A DNA stretch of 64,000 nucleotides from Cognatiluteimonas sedimenti (GCF_022808325.1 NZ_JALGCL010000001.1:849780-913779), one strand, 5' to 3'; counted from the stretch's first letter, positions 24,994 through 37,920 are shown. Program-made: numbers and translations. Notes: generated by a model from the letters alone, not told the origin.

Positions 24994-27030
24994 ATGAAGC
25001 ACTGGCCCGTGAAGTCCCGCCGCGCCCCGATGCTCGCCAGCACGCTCGCGCTGGCGATCGTCGCCACGTTGTCGTTCACCGCCTGCAAGCGCACGCCCTC
25101 GCCGGCCGGCGAGGCGCCCTCGGCGGCCGCCAGCACCGCGCCGGCCAACGAGACCGCGGACCAGTTCATCGCCCGGGTCAACCAGGAGATGCGCGACACC
25201 TACGCCGAGCTCAGCGCGGCGCAATGGATCTCCTCGACCTACATCAACGACGACAGCGAACTGCTGGCAGCCAAGGCCAACGAACGCTGGCTGACCCAGC
25301 TCAACGGCTGGATCGAGCAGGCACGCAGGTTCGAGGGCCAGTCGATGTCGCCCGAGACCGCGCGCTCGATCATGCTGCTGAAGCTGATGACGGCGATGCC
25401 GGCGCCGCGCGATCCGGCCAAGCTGGCCGAGCTCACCCGCATCGCCACCAGGATGGAAGGCATGTACGGCTCGGGTGAGTACTGCACCGGCGAGGGCGCC
25501 GCGAAGGAGTGCCGCCAGCTCGGCGAACTCGAGGACGTGCTGCGCAGCAGCCGCGATTACGCCACCCAGCTCGACGCCTGGCGCGGCTGGCACACCATCG
25601 CCCAGCCAATGCGCAAGGACTACACCCGCTTCGTCGAGCTGGTGAACGAAGGCGCCAAGGACATGGGCTTCGCCGATGCCGGAGAGGTGTGGCGCTCGGG
25701 CTATGACATGCCGCCGGCGCAGATCGCCGCCGAAACCGACCGCCTCTGGGGCCAGGTCAAGCCGCTGTACGAGCAGCTGCATTGCTACGCGCGCACCCGG
25801 CTCGACGCGAAATACGGCAAGGACCAGGGCGAAGTCGGCGGCGGAATGCTCCCCGCGCACCTGATGGGCAACATGTGGCAGCAGGACTGGAGCAACCTGT
25901 GGGACCTGCTGCAGCCGTACCAGAACGCAGGCAGCCTGGACATCACCGGCGCGCTGCAGCAGCAGTATCGCCAGGACTATACCGACGAACTGGCCAGGCA
26001 CGCCGGCATCCCCGACACCGACGACCTCGTCGAGATCGAACGCAGCGCGCAACTGGACAGCGCCCGGCAGATGGCGACCCGTGCGCAGGACTTCTACGCG
26101 TCGCTGGGCATGCAGAAGCTGCCGGACAGCTACTGGGAGAAGACCCAGTTCATCAAGCCCCGGGACCGCGACGTGGTCTGCCACGCCAGCGCATGGGACA
26201 TGAACATGGCCGGCGACGTGCGCACCAAGATGTGCATGAAGCCCAACGAGGAAGACTTCACCACCATCTACCACGAGCTGGGCCACGTCTATTACTACCT
26301 GGCCTACAACAAGCTGCCGCCGATCTTCCAGGCCGGCGCGCACGACGGCTTCCACGAGGCGATCGGCGACACCATCGTGCTGGCCATGACGCCCGACTAC
26401 CTGCGCTCGATCGGCCTGGTCGGCGAACAGCAGCAGTCGCACGAAGCCCTGATCAACGCGCAGATGCGGATGGCGCTGGCCAAGGTGGCGTTCCTGCCGT
26501 TCGGGCTGATGATCGACCGCTGGCGCTGGGGCGTGTTCGATGGCTCGATCAAGCCGGACCAGTACAACAAGGCGTGGTGGGACCTTAAGGCCAAGTACCA
26601 GGGCGTGGCCCCGGTGCAGTCGCGCGGCGAGGAATTCTTCGACCCGGGCGCCAAGTACCACGTACCGGGCAACACGCCCTACACCCGCTATTTCCTGGCG
26701 GACATCCTGCAGTTCCAGTTCTACAAGGCACTGTGCGACGCGGCCGGTTACAAGGGACCGTTGTACGAGTGCAGCTTCTACGGCAACAAGGCCGCCGGCG
26801 AGAAGTACCTGGCGATGCTGGAGAAGGGGGCCAGCCAGCCATGGCAGCAGACGCTGAAGGAGCTTACCGGGGGCGAGCAGATGGACGCCTCGGCGGTGCT
26901 GGAATACTTTGCCCCGCTGCAGGAATGGCTGGAACAGCAGAACGAGGGACGCAGCTGCGGATGGACCGGGACGCCGGTCAACCTCCCGCCGGCCGCAACC
27001 CCGGACAAACCCGTTCCCGGAAAGGCCTGA
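24994..27030 (+). CDS. M2 family peptidyl-dipeptidase (ACE-like) lipoprotein
   Basis: Zinc metallopeptidase of 678 residues related to angiotensin-converting enzyme, which removes C-terminal dipeptides. The N-terminus has a signal with lipobox FTAC (Cys about 30), so it should be a lipoprotein. The zinc site is HELGH (427-431), with the third ligand Glu455 in FHEAIGD. WDMNMAGD and CMKPNEEDFTTIYHELG precede it and PYTRYFLADILQFQF lies nearer the end, as in ACE. The size equals one ACE domain. It stands alone, about 115 bases after the preceding gene, and probably degrades peptides in the periplasm. Confidence 0.93.
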   Translation: MKHWPVKSRRAPMLASTLALAIVATLSFTACKRTPSPAGEAPSAAASTAPANETADQFIARVNQEMRDTYAELSAAQWISSTYINDDSELLAAKANERWLTQLNGWIEQARRFEGQSMSPETARSIMLLKLMTAMPAPRDPAKLAELTRIATRMEGMYGSGEYCTGEGAAKECRQLGELEDVLRSSRDYATQLDAWRGWHTIAQPMRKDYTRFVELVNEGAKDMGFADAGEVWRSGYDMPPAQIAAETDRLWGQVKPLYEQLHCYARTRLDAKYGKDQGEVGGGMLPAHLMGNMWQQDWSNLWDLLQPYQNAGSLDITGALQQQYRQDYTDELARHAGIPDTDDLVEIERSAQLDSARQMATRAQDFYASLGMQKLPDSYWEKTQFIKPRDRDVVCHASAWDMNMAGDVRTKMCMKPNEEDFTTIYHELGHVYYYLAYNKLPPIFQAGAHDGFHEAIGDTIVLAMTPDYLRSIGLVGEQQQSHEALINAQMRMALAKVAFLPFGLMIDRWRWGVFDGSIKPDQYNKAWWDLKAKYQGVAPVQSRGEEFFDPGAKYHVPGNTPYTRYFLADILQFQFYKALCDAAGYKGPLYECSFYGNKAAGEKYLAMLEKGASQPWQQTLKELTGGEQMDASAVLEYFAPLQEWLEQQNEGRSCGWTGTPVNLPPAATPDKPVPGKA

Positions 27031-27162
27031 GCCGCGCCAGGAGCGCGCCGTTCCGGCCGGTGGCGATCGCATGACCGCCCGCTAAAGGCGTTCGCCGTGC
27101 CGCGGCGCGGGTGGCGGTGGCGGCGATATAGTGGCTGCATCTCCAGTACTCCGGTGCATGCC

Positions 27163-27465
27163 ATGAACACGAAATCCCGTGCCCTCGCCATTGCCGCGAG
27201 CCTGCTGCTCGGCGCCACCGCCGTTGCCCAGGCCCAGTCCTCTTCCGGCCACATCGCCGGTTCTGCCGTCGCCGGCGAAACCATCGTCGTTGATGGCGTC
27301 GGCAACGGATTCCACCGCGAACTCAAGATCGACAAGGACGGCAAATACGCGATTCGTCGCGTCCCCGTCGGTATCTACGTGGTCACCCGGAACGCGGCCG
27401 ACGGCAGCGCGGGCACCCCGCAGCGGGTCGAAGTCCACGTGGGAGTCACCGCACGGGTCAAATAG
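27163..27465 (+). CDS. Small secreted protein with carboxypeptidase-regulatory-like domain (copy 1)
   Basis: Protein of 100 residues with a signal peptide (1-25, ending VAQAQ). The mature part SSSGHIAGSAVAGETIVVDG, then GFHRELKIDKDGKYAIRRVPVGIYVV, resembles the beta-sandwich that begins many Oar-like TonB-dependent receptors of this family. Here it is free-standing and no barrel follows. It is a clear paralogue of the next gene. A terminator separates the two, so each should have its own promoter. Function is unknown; a periplasmic or surface binding role is inferred. Confidence 0.7.
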   Translation: MNTKSRALAIAASLLLGATAVAQAQSSSGHIAGSAVAGETIVVDGVGNGFHRELKIDKDGKYAIRRVPVGIYVVTRNAADGSAGTPQRVEVHVGVTARVK

Positions 27466-27489
27466 GCGGCGCGATCCCGCTCCCCCCGA

Positions 27490-27511
27490 GGCCGGCGCAA
27501 GCCGGCCTTTT
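27490..27511 (+). terminator. Terminator after the first small secreted protein
   Basis: The stem GGCCGGC/GCCGGCC (27490-27496 with 27501-27507) has a GCAA loop and is followed by four T. It lies 24 bases past the stop of the first paralogue. Confidence 0.85.
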
Positions 27512-27590
27512 CGTTGCCGGGACAAAAGTCACTTGCGGGAGGTTTCGAAGCCCGCCAACCTCGCCCTCCCCTGGAATGGAAGGTCACGCA

Positions 27591-27896
27591 ATGCTCCCTG
27601 GCAAGCCGAAATCCGTGCTCCTTGGCCTTGCCCTCGGGCTTGGCCTGCTGTCCACCGCGCAGGCGCAATCGAGCTCCGGCAACATTGTCGGCACCGCGGT
27701 TGCCGGCGAAACGATCGTCGTCCGCGGCGATGACACCGGGTTCCATCGCGAAGTGAAGATCAACGAGGATGGAAAATTCACCATCCGCCGCATCCCGACC
27801 GGAACCTACACGGTGGTCAGGCTCCGCGCGGACGGTACCGCCGGCACGGCGCAGACCTTGGTCGTGCAGATTGGCAGCACGGCACGCGTGCAATAG
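27591..27896 (+). CDS. Small secreted protein with carboxypeptidase-regulatory-like domain (copy 2)
   Basis: Protein of 101 residues and tandem paralogue of the previous small gene. The mature part SSSGNIVGTAVAGETIVVRG, then GFHREVKINEDGKFTIRRIP, differs by scattered substitutions. It has the same signal peptide plan (ending TAQAQ) and no membrane barrel. GGAAGG lies 8 bases before the ATG at 27591, favouring it over the ATG at 27576. The TGTYTVVRLRADGTAG region matches the end of a CarboxypepD_reg-like fold. Function unknown. Confidence 0.7.
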   Translation: MLPGKPKSVLLGLALGLGLLSTAQAQSSSGNIVGTAVAGETIVVRGDDTGFHREVKINEDGKFTIRRIPTGTYTVVRLRADGTAGTAQTLVVQIGSTARVQ

Positions 27897-28064
27897 CGCC
27901 ATAGATCTGGCGGCAATCAGGCATCGGCAGAAACCATGCCTGCAACACGCTGTCCGTATCGCGCCGACCCCGGCGGGCCAGGCGACGGGCTGGCGGGCGA
28001 TCCGCCGCGGAAGCCGATGCCGGACCGGCCTTCCTTCGGGCACCAGGCAGTCCATACTCCGTCC

Positions 28065-29150
<1,086 letters not shown>

Positions 29151-29180
29151 CGTCTTTGCCGGAAACCGGGGGATCTCCGC

Positions 29181-30488
29181 ATGCCTGAGCTGCCGCACCA
29201 GCCCCCGGCCAGCACCATGCCCCACCCCCGCCCATTCGGCCTCTGGTCCGCCACCGCGCTGGTGGTTGGCTGCATCATCGGCAGCGGCGTGTTCCTGTTG
29301 CCGGCAGCGATGGCGCAATACGGTGGCGTCAGCCTGGGCGGCTGGGCGATCACCCTGGCGGGTGCACTGGCACTGGCCTGGACGTTCGCCCGGCTGGCGA
29401 TGCGCTGGCCACAGACCGGCGGCCCCTACGTGTTCGCGCGCAATGCCTTCGGCGAGTTGCCGGGTTTCGTGGTGGCCTGGAGCTACTGGGTTTCCAACTG
29501 GTGCGGGATCGCCGCGCTCGCCGTGGCCTTCGCTGGCAGCGTCGGCGCGCTGTGGCCGGCGACGATCGCCACTCCGCTGCGCTCGGCCATGCTCGCGCTC
29601 GGCGCGCTGTGGCTGTGCGCCGGCATCAACCTCTTGGGCATGCGCGAGGCAGGCCGGGCGCAATTGCTGCTCACCGTGCTGAAGTTCGTCCCGCTGCTGC
29701 TGTTCGCCGGCGTCGCGGTCTGGTACGTCGATCCCGTGCGCTTCGTGCCGTTCAACCCGAGCGGCGAATCCATGCCGTCGGCAGTGAACGCCACCGTGGC
29801 GCTGGCCCTGTGGGCGCTGCTCGGCCTCGAGGCCGCAACCGTGCCTGCCGGCGCGATCGCGGACGCCGAACGCACGATCCCGCGCGCCACCCTGCTCGGC
29901 ACGTTGCTGGCGGGCATCGCCACCGTGCTGGCAGTGACCGCGGTGATCGGCATCGTCCCCGCAGCGCAGCTCGAGGCGTCGACCGCGCCGATGGCGGATG
30001 CCGCGAGCCTGTTGTGGGGGCCCTGGGCCGGCGCCGGCATCGCCCTGGTCGCCGCGGTGTCCTGCCTCGGCGCGCTCAATGGCTGGTTGCTCATCACCGC
30101 GCAGATCCCCTTCGCCGCCGCACGCGACGGGCTGATGCCGAAACCCTTCGCCCGGCTCGACAAGGGCGGTACGCCGGTATTCGGCGTCGTGGTCGGCGCG
30201 TCGCTGGCATCGCTGCTGGTCGCGGCCAACTTCAGCCGTTCGCTGGTCCAGCTGTTCACGTTCTCGATCCTGCTGGCGACCGCCGGGACGCTGTTGCCGT
30301 ATTGCGTCGGTACCGCCGCGTGGCTGGCCAAGGGCGGGGGCAAGGGCCGGTCGGTCGCCGCGTTCGCGCTGGCGTACAGCCTGTATGCGCTGGTCGGCAT
30401 CGGCCTCGAGGCACAGGCCTGGGGGGCGGTGCTGCTGCTGGCAGGTTTGCCCGTGTACCTGTGGATGCGGCGCTTCGCCAGTCGCTAA
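29181..30488 (+). CDS. APC superfamily amino acid/polyamine permease
   Basis: Transporter of 435 residues with about 12 transmembrane helices. The first helix holds VVGCIIGSGVFLLPA, the APC substrate-binding signature. WPQTGGPYVFARNAFG and the conserved ALLGLEAATVPAGAIADAERTIPRA follow. It resembles arginine/agmatine or basic amino-acid antiporters of the APA group, but the substrate cannot be assigned. It follows the Rieske oxygenase gene by 30 bases and is probably co-transcribed, suggesting import of an amine or amino-acid substrate. It converges on the MFS gene. Confidence 0.88.
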   Translation: MPELPHQPPASTMPHPRPFGLWSATALVVGCIIGSGVFLLPAAMAQYGGVSLGGWAITLAGALALAWTFARLAMRWPQTGGPYVFARNAFGELPGFVVAWSYWVSNWCGIAALAVAFAGSVGALWPATIATPLRSAMLALGALWLCAGINLLGMREAGRAQLLLTVLKFVPLLLFAGVAVWYVDPVRFVPFNPSGESMPSAVNATVALALWALLGLEAATVPAGAIADAERTIPRATLLGTLLAGIATVLAVTAVIGIVPAAQLEASTAPMADAASLLWGPWAGAGIALVAAVSCLGALNGWLLITAQIPFAAARDGLMPKPFARLDKGGTPVFGVVVGASLASLLVAANFSRSLVQLFTFSILLATAGTLLPYCVGTAAWLAKGGGKGRSVAAFALAYSLYALVGIGLEAQAWGAVLLLAGLPVYLWMRRFASR

Positions 30489-30497
30489 CGTCCGGGC

Positions 30498-31754
30498 TCA
30501 CATCCGCTCGGTAGGTTCCAGCGCGGCGGCGTATTCGGGATCGCCCGGCGGCATGCGCGCGCCGACCTGGATTTCCCAGCGCCAGACCGCCCATCCCAGC
30601 AACGTGAACACCGCCGCCCCCAGCGCCAGCGGCATGCCGCCGTGGCTGAGCAGCGGCGACAGCACGCCGGCGATCAGCGCATTGGCGACCAGCCCGGTGA
30701 AGGCCTGCAACGAGGACGCGCTGCCGCGCTGGCGTGGGTACATGTCGAGGATCGCCAGCGTCAGGATCGGGAACACCAGCGCGATCCCGAACGCATTGAG
30801 CATCATCGGCAACACCGCCAGCGGCACCGACGGTTCCACCACGGCCATGTTGTAACCGAGGTTGCAGAGCGTCGCGACGCCGCAGCAGGCGAATCCGATG
30901 CGCGTCTGCACCAGCCCGCTGACCTTGCCGGCGATGCGCCCGGAGACGAAGGCGCCCAGCGTCATGCCGCCGATCATCGGCACGAAGAACCAGCCGAAGC
31001 CGCGCTCGTCCAGGCCCATCAGGTCGAGCACGAACGCCGGCGCCGAGGCGATGTACAGGAACAGCGCGCCGAAGTTGAAGGTGCCGGCCGCGGCCAGCCG
31101 CTGGAAGCGCGGGTTGACGAAGATCGCCAGGTAATCGCGCAGCAGCAGGCGCGGCTTCGGCGCGAGCCGGTCCGCGGGCGGATGCGTTTCCGGCAGTCCC
31201 AGCCAGGTGGCCAGCAGCAGCGCCAGCGAAAACGCCACCAGGAACCAGAAGATCATCGGCCAGCGGCTCCAGCCCAGCACCCAGCCGCCGATCATCGGCG
31301 CGATCGCGGGTGCGATGCCGAAGATCATCGACACCTGGCTCATCAGCCGCTGCGCGTCGTCGCCGTGCAGCACGTCGCGGATCACCGCGCGGCCGACGAT
31401 GATGCCGACGCCCGCCGACAACCCCTGCAGCGCGCGAAACGCCAGCAGCATCTGGAAACTGGTGGCCAGCGCGCAGCCTGCCGACGCCAGCGCGAACACC
31501 GCCAGCCCCCCCATGATCACCCGCCGCCGCCCGATCGCATCCGACAACGGCCCGTGCACCACGCTCATCAGCGCATAGGCGACCAGGTACACGCTGATCG
31601 TCTGCTGCATCGCCAGTTTGTCGGCGCCCAGCTGCGCGCCGATCTGCGGGAAGGCCGGGAAGATCGTGTCGATCGAGAATGGCCCGAACATCGCCAGGCC
31701 ACCGAGCAGGATCGCCAGGCGGCGGATCGACAACGGCGCCGTTGCCCTGGGCAT
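30498..31754 (-). CDS. Bcr/CflA-family MFS multidrug efflux transporter
   Basis: Major-facilitator transporter of 418 residues with 12 transmembrane helices. The first helix, FGPFSIDTIFPAFPQIG, and GPLSDAIGRRRVIMGG between helices 2 and 3 are typical of the Bcr/CflA drug-export group. The start at 31754 shares one base with the VOC gene's stop, so the two are translationally coupled. Drug or metabolite efflux is expected, but the substrate is unknown. Basic DUF-like tails are absent and the C-terminus is PTERM. Confidence 0.9.
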   Translation of the reverse strand: MPRATAPLSIRRLAILLGGLAMFGPFSIDTIFPAFPQIGAQLGADKLAMQQTISVYLVAYALMSVVHGPLSDAIGRRRVIMGGLAVFALASAGCALATSFQMLLAFRALQGLSAGVGIIVGRAVIRDVLHGDDAQRLMSQVSMIFGIAPAIAPMIGGWVLGWSRWPMIFWFLVAFSLALLLATWLGLPETHPPADRLAPKPRLLLRDYLAIFVNPRFQRLAAAGTFNFGALFLYIASAPAFVLDLMGLDERGFGWFFVPMIGGMTLGAFVSGRIAGKVSGLVQTRIGFACCGVATLCNLGYNMAVVEPSVPLAVLPMMLNAFGIALVFPILTLAILDMYPRQRGSASSLQAFTGLVANALIAGVLSPLLSHGGMPLALGAAVFTLLGWAVWRWEIQVGARMPPGDPEYAAALEPTERM

Positions 31755-32191
31755 CAGGTGGCGGCCATGTCCGGGGGATCGGGCGGCCCCTTCAACTCGA
31801 CCAGATTGCCCTCCGGGTCGAACAGGTACTGCGACGGCCCCTCGCCGTCGGCGCCGTAGCGCGAGCCGAAGTCGCCGATGCGCGCGCCGTGCATGCGCAG
31901 GTGTGCGGCGATCGCCGCGCGGTCGAACGGATCCACGCGCAGGCACAGGTGGTCCATGTTGCGGCCCTCCGGCCCGGGTGCCGCACCCCCCAACCGACCG
32001 AGGGTTCCTTCCACGTCGACCAGGTCGATGAGCGAAGCCCCCGCGCGCAGTTGCACCAGTCCGATCGCGTCCTGCCGGCGCTCGACCCGGCAGCCCAGGA
32101 CATTGCAGTAGAAGGCCTGCATCGCCGCGAGGTCCCGGACCCGCAGGACGACATGGTCGATCTGCCGGAGCTGGAAGGGAGGGCGATCCAT
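31754..32191 (-). CDS. VOC family protein (glyoxalase/bleomycin-resistance type)
   Basis: Protein of 145 residues with the paired beta-alpha-beta-beta-beta fold of the VOC superfamily. Candidate metal ligands lie in [12 protein letters not shown] (His), [11 protein letters not shown] (His) and the Glu of [12 protein letters not shown]. It resembles dioxygenases and resistance proteins such as bleomycin or fosfomycin enzymes, but the reaction is unassigned. It overlaps the MFS transporter by one base and precedes it, so a modify-and-export pair is possible. The ATG at 32191 is preceded by no longer supported frame. Confidence 0.85.
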   Translation of the reverse strand: MDRPPFQLRQIDHVVLRVRDLAAMQAFYCNVLGCRVERRQDAIGLVQLRAGASLIDLVDVEGTLGRLGGAAPGPEGRNMDHLCLRVDPFDRAAIAAHLRMHGARIGDFGSRYGADGEGPSQYLFDPEGNLVELKGPPDPPDMAAT

Positions 32192-32436
32192 CGACCGCCA
32201 TGTTAAGCCGAATGCTTCGCGCGCCCCGCAAAGACCGGCATCCGGCGTGTCCGGGCCGCGGAACGGCTCGAGAGGCCGCCCCAGACGCCTCGCGCCCCGG
32301 CCCGATACTCCGATCAACCGGCGCCCCGCTTCACGCCCGGTCCCCAGCGACGGCCATGTGCAGGGGCGGCTACCCGGCCGATGCCCGGAACCGGCCGTTC
32401 CCCCCAGGCGCGCGGGGCGCGGCAGCATGCCGCGGG

Positions 32437-32442
32437 TATAAT
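32437..32442 (+). promoter_or_regulatory. Candidate -10 element for the gcvP transcript
   Basis: TATAAT is a perfect sigma-70 -10 hexamer, 13 bases before the first riboswitch stem. No good -35 element is seen at the expected spacing, and the region upstream is GC-rich. Confidence 0.5.
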
Positions 32443-32454
32443 TCGCCCGCAGCA

Positions 32455-32657
32455 CGCGGTGGGAGAAGCGGGGGCATCCCCGCTGCCGAAGGCGCAAACG
32501 CCCGTAATCGCTCAGGCCCCACGACCGCCGCGTGCACACACTCTGGAGAGACCGGACCGCCGATTGGCGGGATCCGGCGCCGAAGGGGCAAGAAGCGTGC
32601 GCCGGGGCCTTCCCTCCCCACCCGGCCGCTTCCAAACTCTCAGGCAAAAGGACAGAG
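32455..32657 (+). ncRNA. Tandem glycine riboswitch
   Basis: Two glycine aptamers in series. Aptamer 1 shows GGGAGA (32461), GCCGAAGG (32485-32492) and ATCGCTCAGGC (32507-32517). Aptamer 2 begins CTCTGGAGAGA (32541), contains GCCGAAGGGGCAA (32579-32591) and ACTCTCAGGCAAAAGGACAG (32636-32655), and its closing stem pairs CTCTG with CAGAG. Glycine binding normally turns on cleavage-system genes. The gcvP start lies 58 bases after the element. No overlapping terminator is evident, so control may act on translation. Confidence 0.95.
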
Positions 32658-32715
32658 GGGCGCCGGTTTCCAACGCTCACGCCCCGCCGCGCCCGCGGCC
32701 CCAGAGACGCCCGAC

Positions 32716-35664
<2,949 letters not shown>

Positions 35665-35683
35665 CCGGGTCCGGCACCACCAG

Positions 35684-35713
35684 GAGGCCCCGCGCGTGCG
35701 GGGCCTCTTCGTT
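35684..35713 (+). terminator. Terminator of gcvP
   Basis: The 10-bp stem GAGGCCCCGC/GCGGGGCCTC (35684-35693 with 35698-35707) closes a GCGT loop, followed by TTCGTTTC. It lies 20 bases after the gcvP stop. Confidence 0.88.
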
Positions 35714-35776
35714 TCCGCGTCTCCGTATGGACCACTCGCGCCCGGGCGGCGATCGCCCGCGCGGGCAGCCGAACGC

Positions 35777-36043
35777 CTACTCGGCCGGTGGCGGCTGCAA
35801 CTTCTCCCCGAGTTCCTCCAGTTCCTTGATCGCGGCCTCCAGGGCATCGTGGAACTCGCCCTGCCGCGTCATCAGGTTCTCGATGGTGCCGGCTTCCCCG
35901 AGCTTCTTCAGCTCGCCGTCGAACTTCAGCCATTGCGCCGTCAGCAACTCGACGTTGTTCTTGGAGTAGTGGCGCATCTCCTTGAGCTGCGACACCGTCT
36001 GGTTGACATGGTCCAGCGGGGTCCTGGCTTCCTCGGACATCAT
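35777..36043 (-). CDS. Hypothetical helical protein
   Basis: Protein of 88 residues, highly charged and predicted mostly helical (QTVSQLKEMRHYSKNNVELL, then LMTRQGEFHDALEAAIKEL), without a signal or membrane helix. I do not recognise a named family. It resembles a phasin-like or other small coiled-coil protein only in character. GGAG lies just before two adjacent ATGs (36043 and 36040). It follows the DUF4136 lipoprotein gene by 8 bases on the same strand and probably shares its transcript. Confidence 0.65.
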   Translation of the reverse strand: MMSEEARTPLDHVNQTVSQLKEMRHYSKNNVELLTAQWLKFDGELKKLGEAGTIENLMTRQGEFHDALEAAIKELEELGEKLQPPPAE

Positions 36044-36051
36044 CTTCTCCG

Positions 36052-36606
36052 TTATCGCGGCGGGGCCGAACCCGGCGGGAAGCCGGCGAACATCTTCGCC
36101 ACCGCGGCGTCGATGTCCGCGTTGATCCCCTGCGGGGTACCGGGAATGGTGTCCTCGGCCATGCCGCTCCACACTGCGCGCTTGCTGCGGGCGTCGAACA
36201 TGTCGACCACCAGCGTGCCCACGGTGTAGCTGGTCACGCGGGTGCGCTGGTAGGCCATCGGCGGGCCCCAGGCCCACGGTCCGTACCAGCCCCAGCCGTT
36301 CCACATCGGGCCGTCGTAGAACGTGTCGAGGCGGTGTTCCTGGTGGGTGGCGACGTGCGCGGCGACCGCGACGTCGGCAGTGGCCGCGTCCACTTCGCGC
36401 CAGCCCTTGGACTGCAGTTGCTCGTCGATGCGCGAGACGATCCGCTGCATCGCCAGGGCAGTGCCGCCGCTGGGCTTTTCGCGCCAGGCATAGCTGTGGT
36501 AACGGGAGAAGTCGGCGGCCGGATCGTGGTCGGTCTGGACCGCGGGAATACTGGCGCAGCCTGCCGTCGCCAGGGCGACGATGGCGACTGGAACGAGGCG
36601 GTTCAT
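36052..36606 (-). CDS. DUF4136 domain lipoprotein
   Basis: Protein of 184 residues with a lipoprotein signal ending ATAGC (Cys about 17). The body matches DUF4136: TDHDPAADFSRYHSYAWREK near the start and LVVDMFDARSKRAVWSGMAE near the end. A tryptophan/glycine/tyrosine-rich middle (NGWGWYGPWAWGPP) is typical. The family is found in cell-envelope proteins with no defined role. The ATG at 36606 gives a standard signal peptide. It is divergent from the hemerythrin gene, with a 244-base gap holding no other gene I can see. Confidence 0.82.
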   Translation of the reverse strand: MNRLVPVAIVALATAGCASIPAVQTDHDPAADFSRYHSYAWREKPSGGTALAMQRIVSRIDEQLQSKGWREVDAATADVAVAAHVATHQEHRLDTFYDGPMWNGWGWYGPWAWGPPMAYQRTRVTSYTVGTLVVDMFDARSKRAVWSGMAEDTIPGTPQGINADIDAAVAKMFAGFPPGSAPPR

Positions 36607-36850
36607 GGGGCCTCCTGCTTTCGGGACAGGCGCCCAGCGTGTACGCGCGCAGGTGGTGGCGCGGTGAATGGGGCGGACCGGGGCTTGCCGGCAACGGGCT
36701 GGCGCCGGCTCCGCTCGGCCGGCACCGCCACGGGAGCTACATCCACGCACCGGATCCCGTTGCGGGCGACGCACCGTCCGCATGGACATGTTCACGTTGC
36801 TTTGCGAAGCGTGACGCGAGGATTCGGCACTCCCCCCATGGAGATTCCCG

Positions 36851-37300
36851 ATGGATGCAATCGCATTGCTGAAGCAGGACCACAAGACGGTCAAGGCGCT
36901 GCTCACCGAACTGGCCGATACCACCAACCGCGCCCTCAAGACCCGTACCGAGCTGCTGCAGAAGATCGCCACCGAGATCAGGGTGCACACCACGATCGAG
37001 GAGGAAATTTTCTATCCGGCATTCAAGGCCGCCAGCGACAAGGCCGACGACGGCAAGATGTTCTTCGAGGCGTTGGAGGAACACCGCGCCGCCGGTGACC
37101 TGGTGCTGCCCGACCTGCTGGACACCGACGTGCAGTCCGACCAGTTCGGGGGCAGGGCGAAGGTGCTGAAGGAACTTGTCGAGCATCACGCCGACGAGGA
37201 GGAAAAGGAAATGTTCCCGCGCGCACGCGAGCTCATGGACAAGGCGCAACTGCAGCAGCTCGGCGAGCGCATGGCGCAACGCAAGGCCGAACTGGGTTGA
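36851..37300 (+). CDS. Hemerythrin domain protein
   Basis: Protein of 149 residues with a four-helix hemerythrin fold. Candidate di-iron ligands are in LKQDHKTVKAL (His), VHTTIEEEIFYP (His, Glu), FFEALEEHRAAG (His) and VEHHADEEEKEMFPRA (His, Glu). Members bind oxygen or respond to oxidative and nitrosative stress. It is followed by an isochorismatase-like gene 13 bases away on the same strand, so both may be induced together. Confidence 0.9.
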   Translation: MDAIALLKQDHKTVKALLTELADTTNRALKTRTELLQKIATEIRVHTTIEEEIFYPAFKAASDKADDGKMFFEALEEHRAAGDLVLPDLLDTDVQSDQFGGRAKVLKELVEHHADEEEKEMFPRARELMDKAQLQQLGERMAQRKAELG

Positions 37301-37313
37301 CGCGGCGTCGCCC

Positions 37314-37862
37314 ATGCCCAGGCGCCGCAAGCCCGATAGCGCACTGATCATCATCGACATGATCAATGCGCTGGATTTTCCCGGCGGTGCCGGCCTGCTG
37401 CGCCAGGCGCTGCCGGCCGCCCGCCGCATCGCCCGCCTCAAGCGCCGCCTCAAGGCAAAGGCCATCCCCGCGATCTACGTCAACGACAACTTCACCCAAT
37501 GGCGCGAGGACTTCGGCCAGCTCGTCGCAATCTGTTCGCAGGACAACGTCCTGGGCGCGCCGCTGGCACGCACGTTGCCACCCGAGGAAGACGACTACGC
37601 GATCCTCAAGCCGCAGCATTCGGCGTTCTACAACACGCCGCTGGAGGTGCTGTTGCGCCAGCTTGGCGTGGGCCGCGTGATCCTTACCGGCATCGCCGGC
37701 GATTCCTGCGTGCTGGCCAGCGCGTTCGACGCCAGGATGCGTGGCTTCGCTGCGGTCGTGCCGCAGGACTGCACCGCATCCAACACCGCCAGGCGCAACC
37801 GCAACGCGATCGCGGTGATGAGGACGATGGAGGTCGAGGTGACGAATTCCGCCGGGATTTGA
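37314..37862 (+). CDS. Isochorismatase-like cysteine hydrolase
   Basis: Protein of 182 residues with the Asp-Lys-Cys triad of the cysteine hydrolase family: Asp in ALIIIDMINALDF, Lys in AILKPQHSAFYNTP, and Cys in TGIAGDSCVLASAFDAR. The cis-peptide region GIAGD is also typical. The substrate could be nicotinamide, isochorismate, an amide or a carbamate. The ATG at 37314 (MPRRRKP) is chosen because the longer upstream frame shadows the hemerythrin gene. It is probably co-transcribed with that gene. Confidence 0.85.
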   Translation: MPRRRKPDSALIIIDMINALDFPGGAGLLRQALPAARRIARLKRRLKAKAIPAIYVNDNFTQWREDFGQLVAICSQDNVLGAPLARTLPPEEDDYAILKPQHSAFYNTPLEVLLRQLGVGRVILTGIAGDSCVLASAFDARMRGFAAVVPQDCTASNTARRNRNAIAVMRTMEVEVTNSAGI

Positions 37863-37920
37863 GGTGCCCGGCCCGGTGCCGGACGGCGTTGCGGCCCGGG
37901 GTTTCCCGTCAGCGCAAGGA

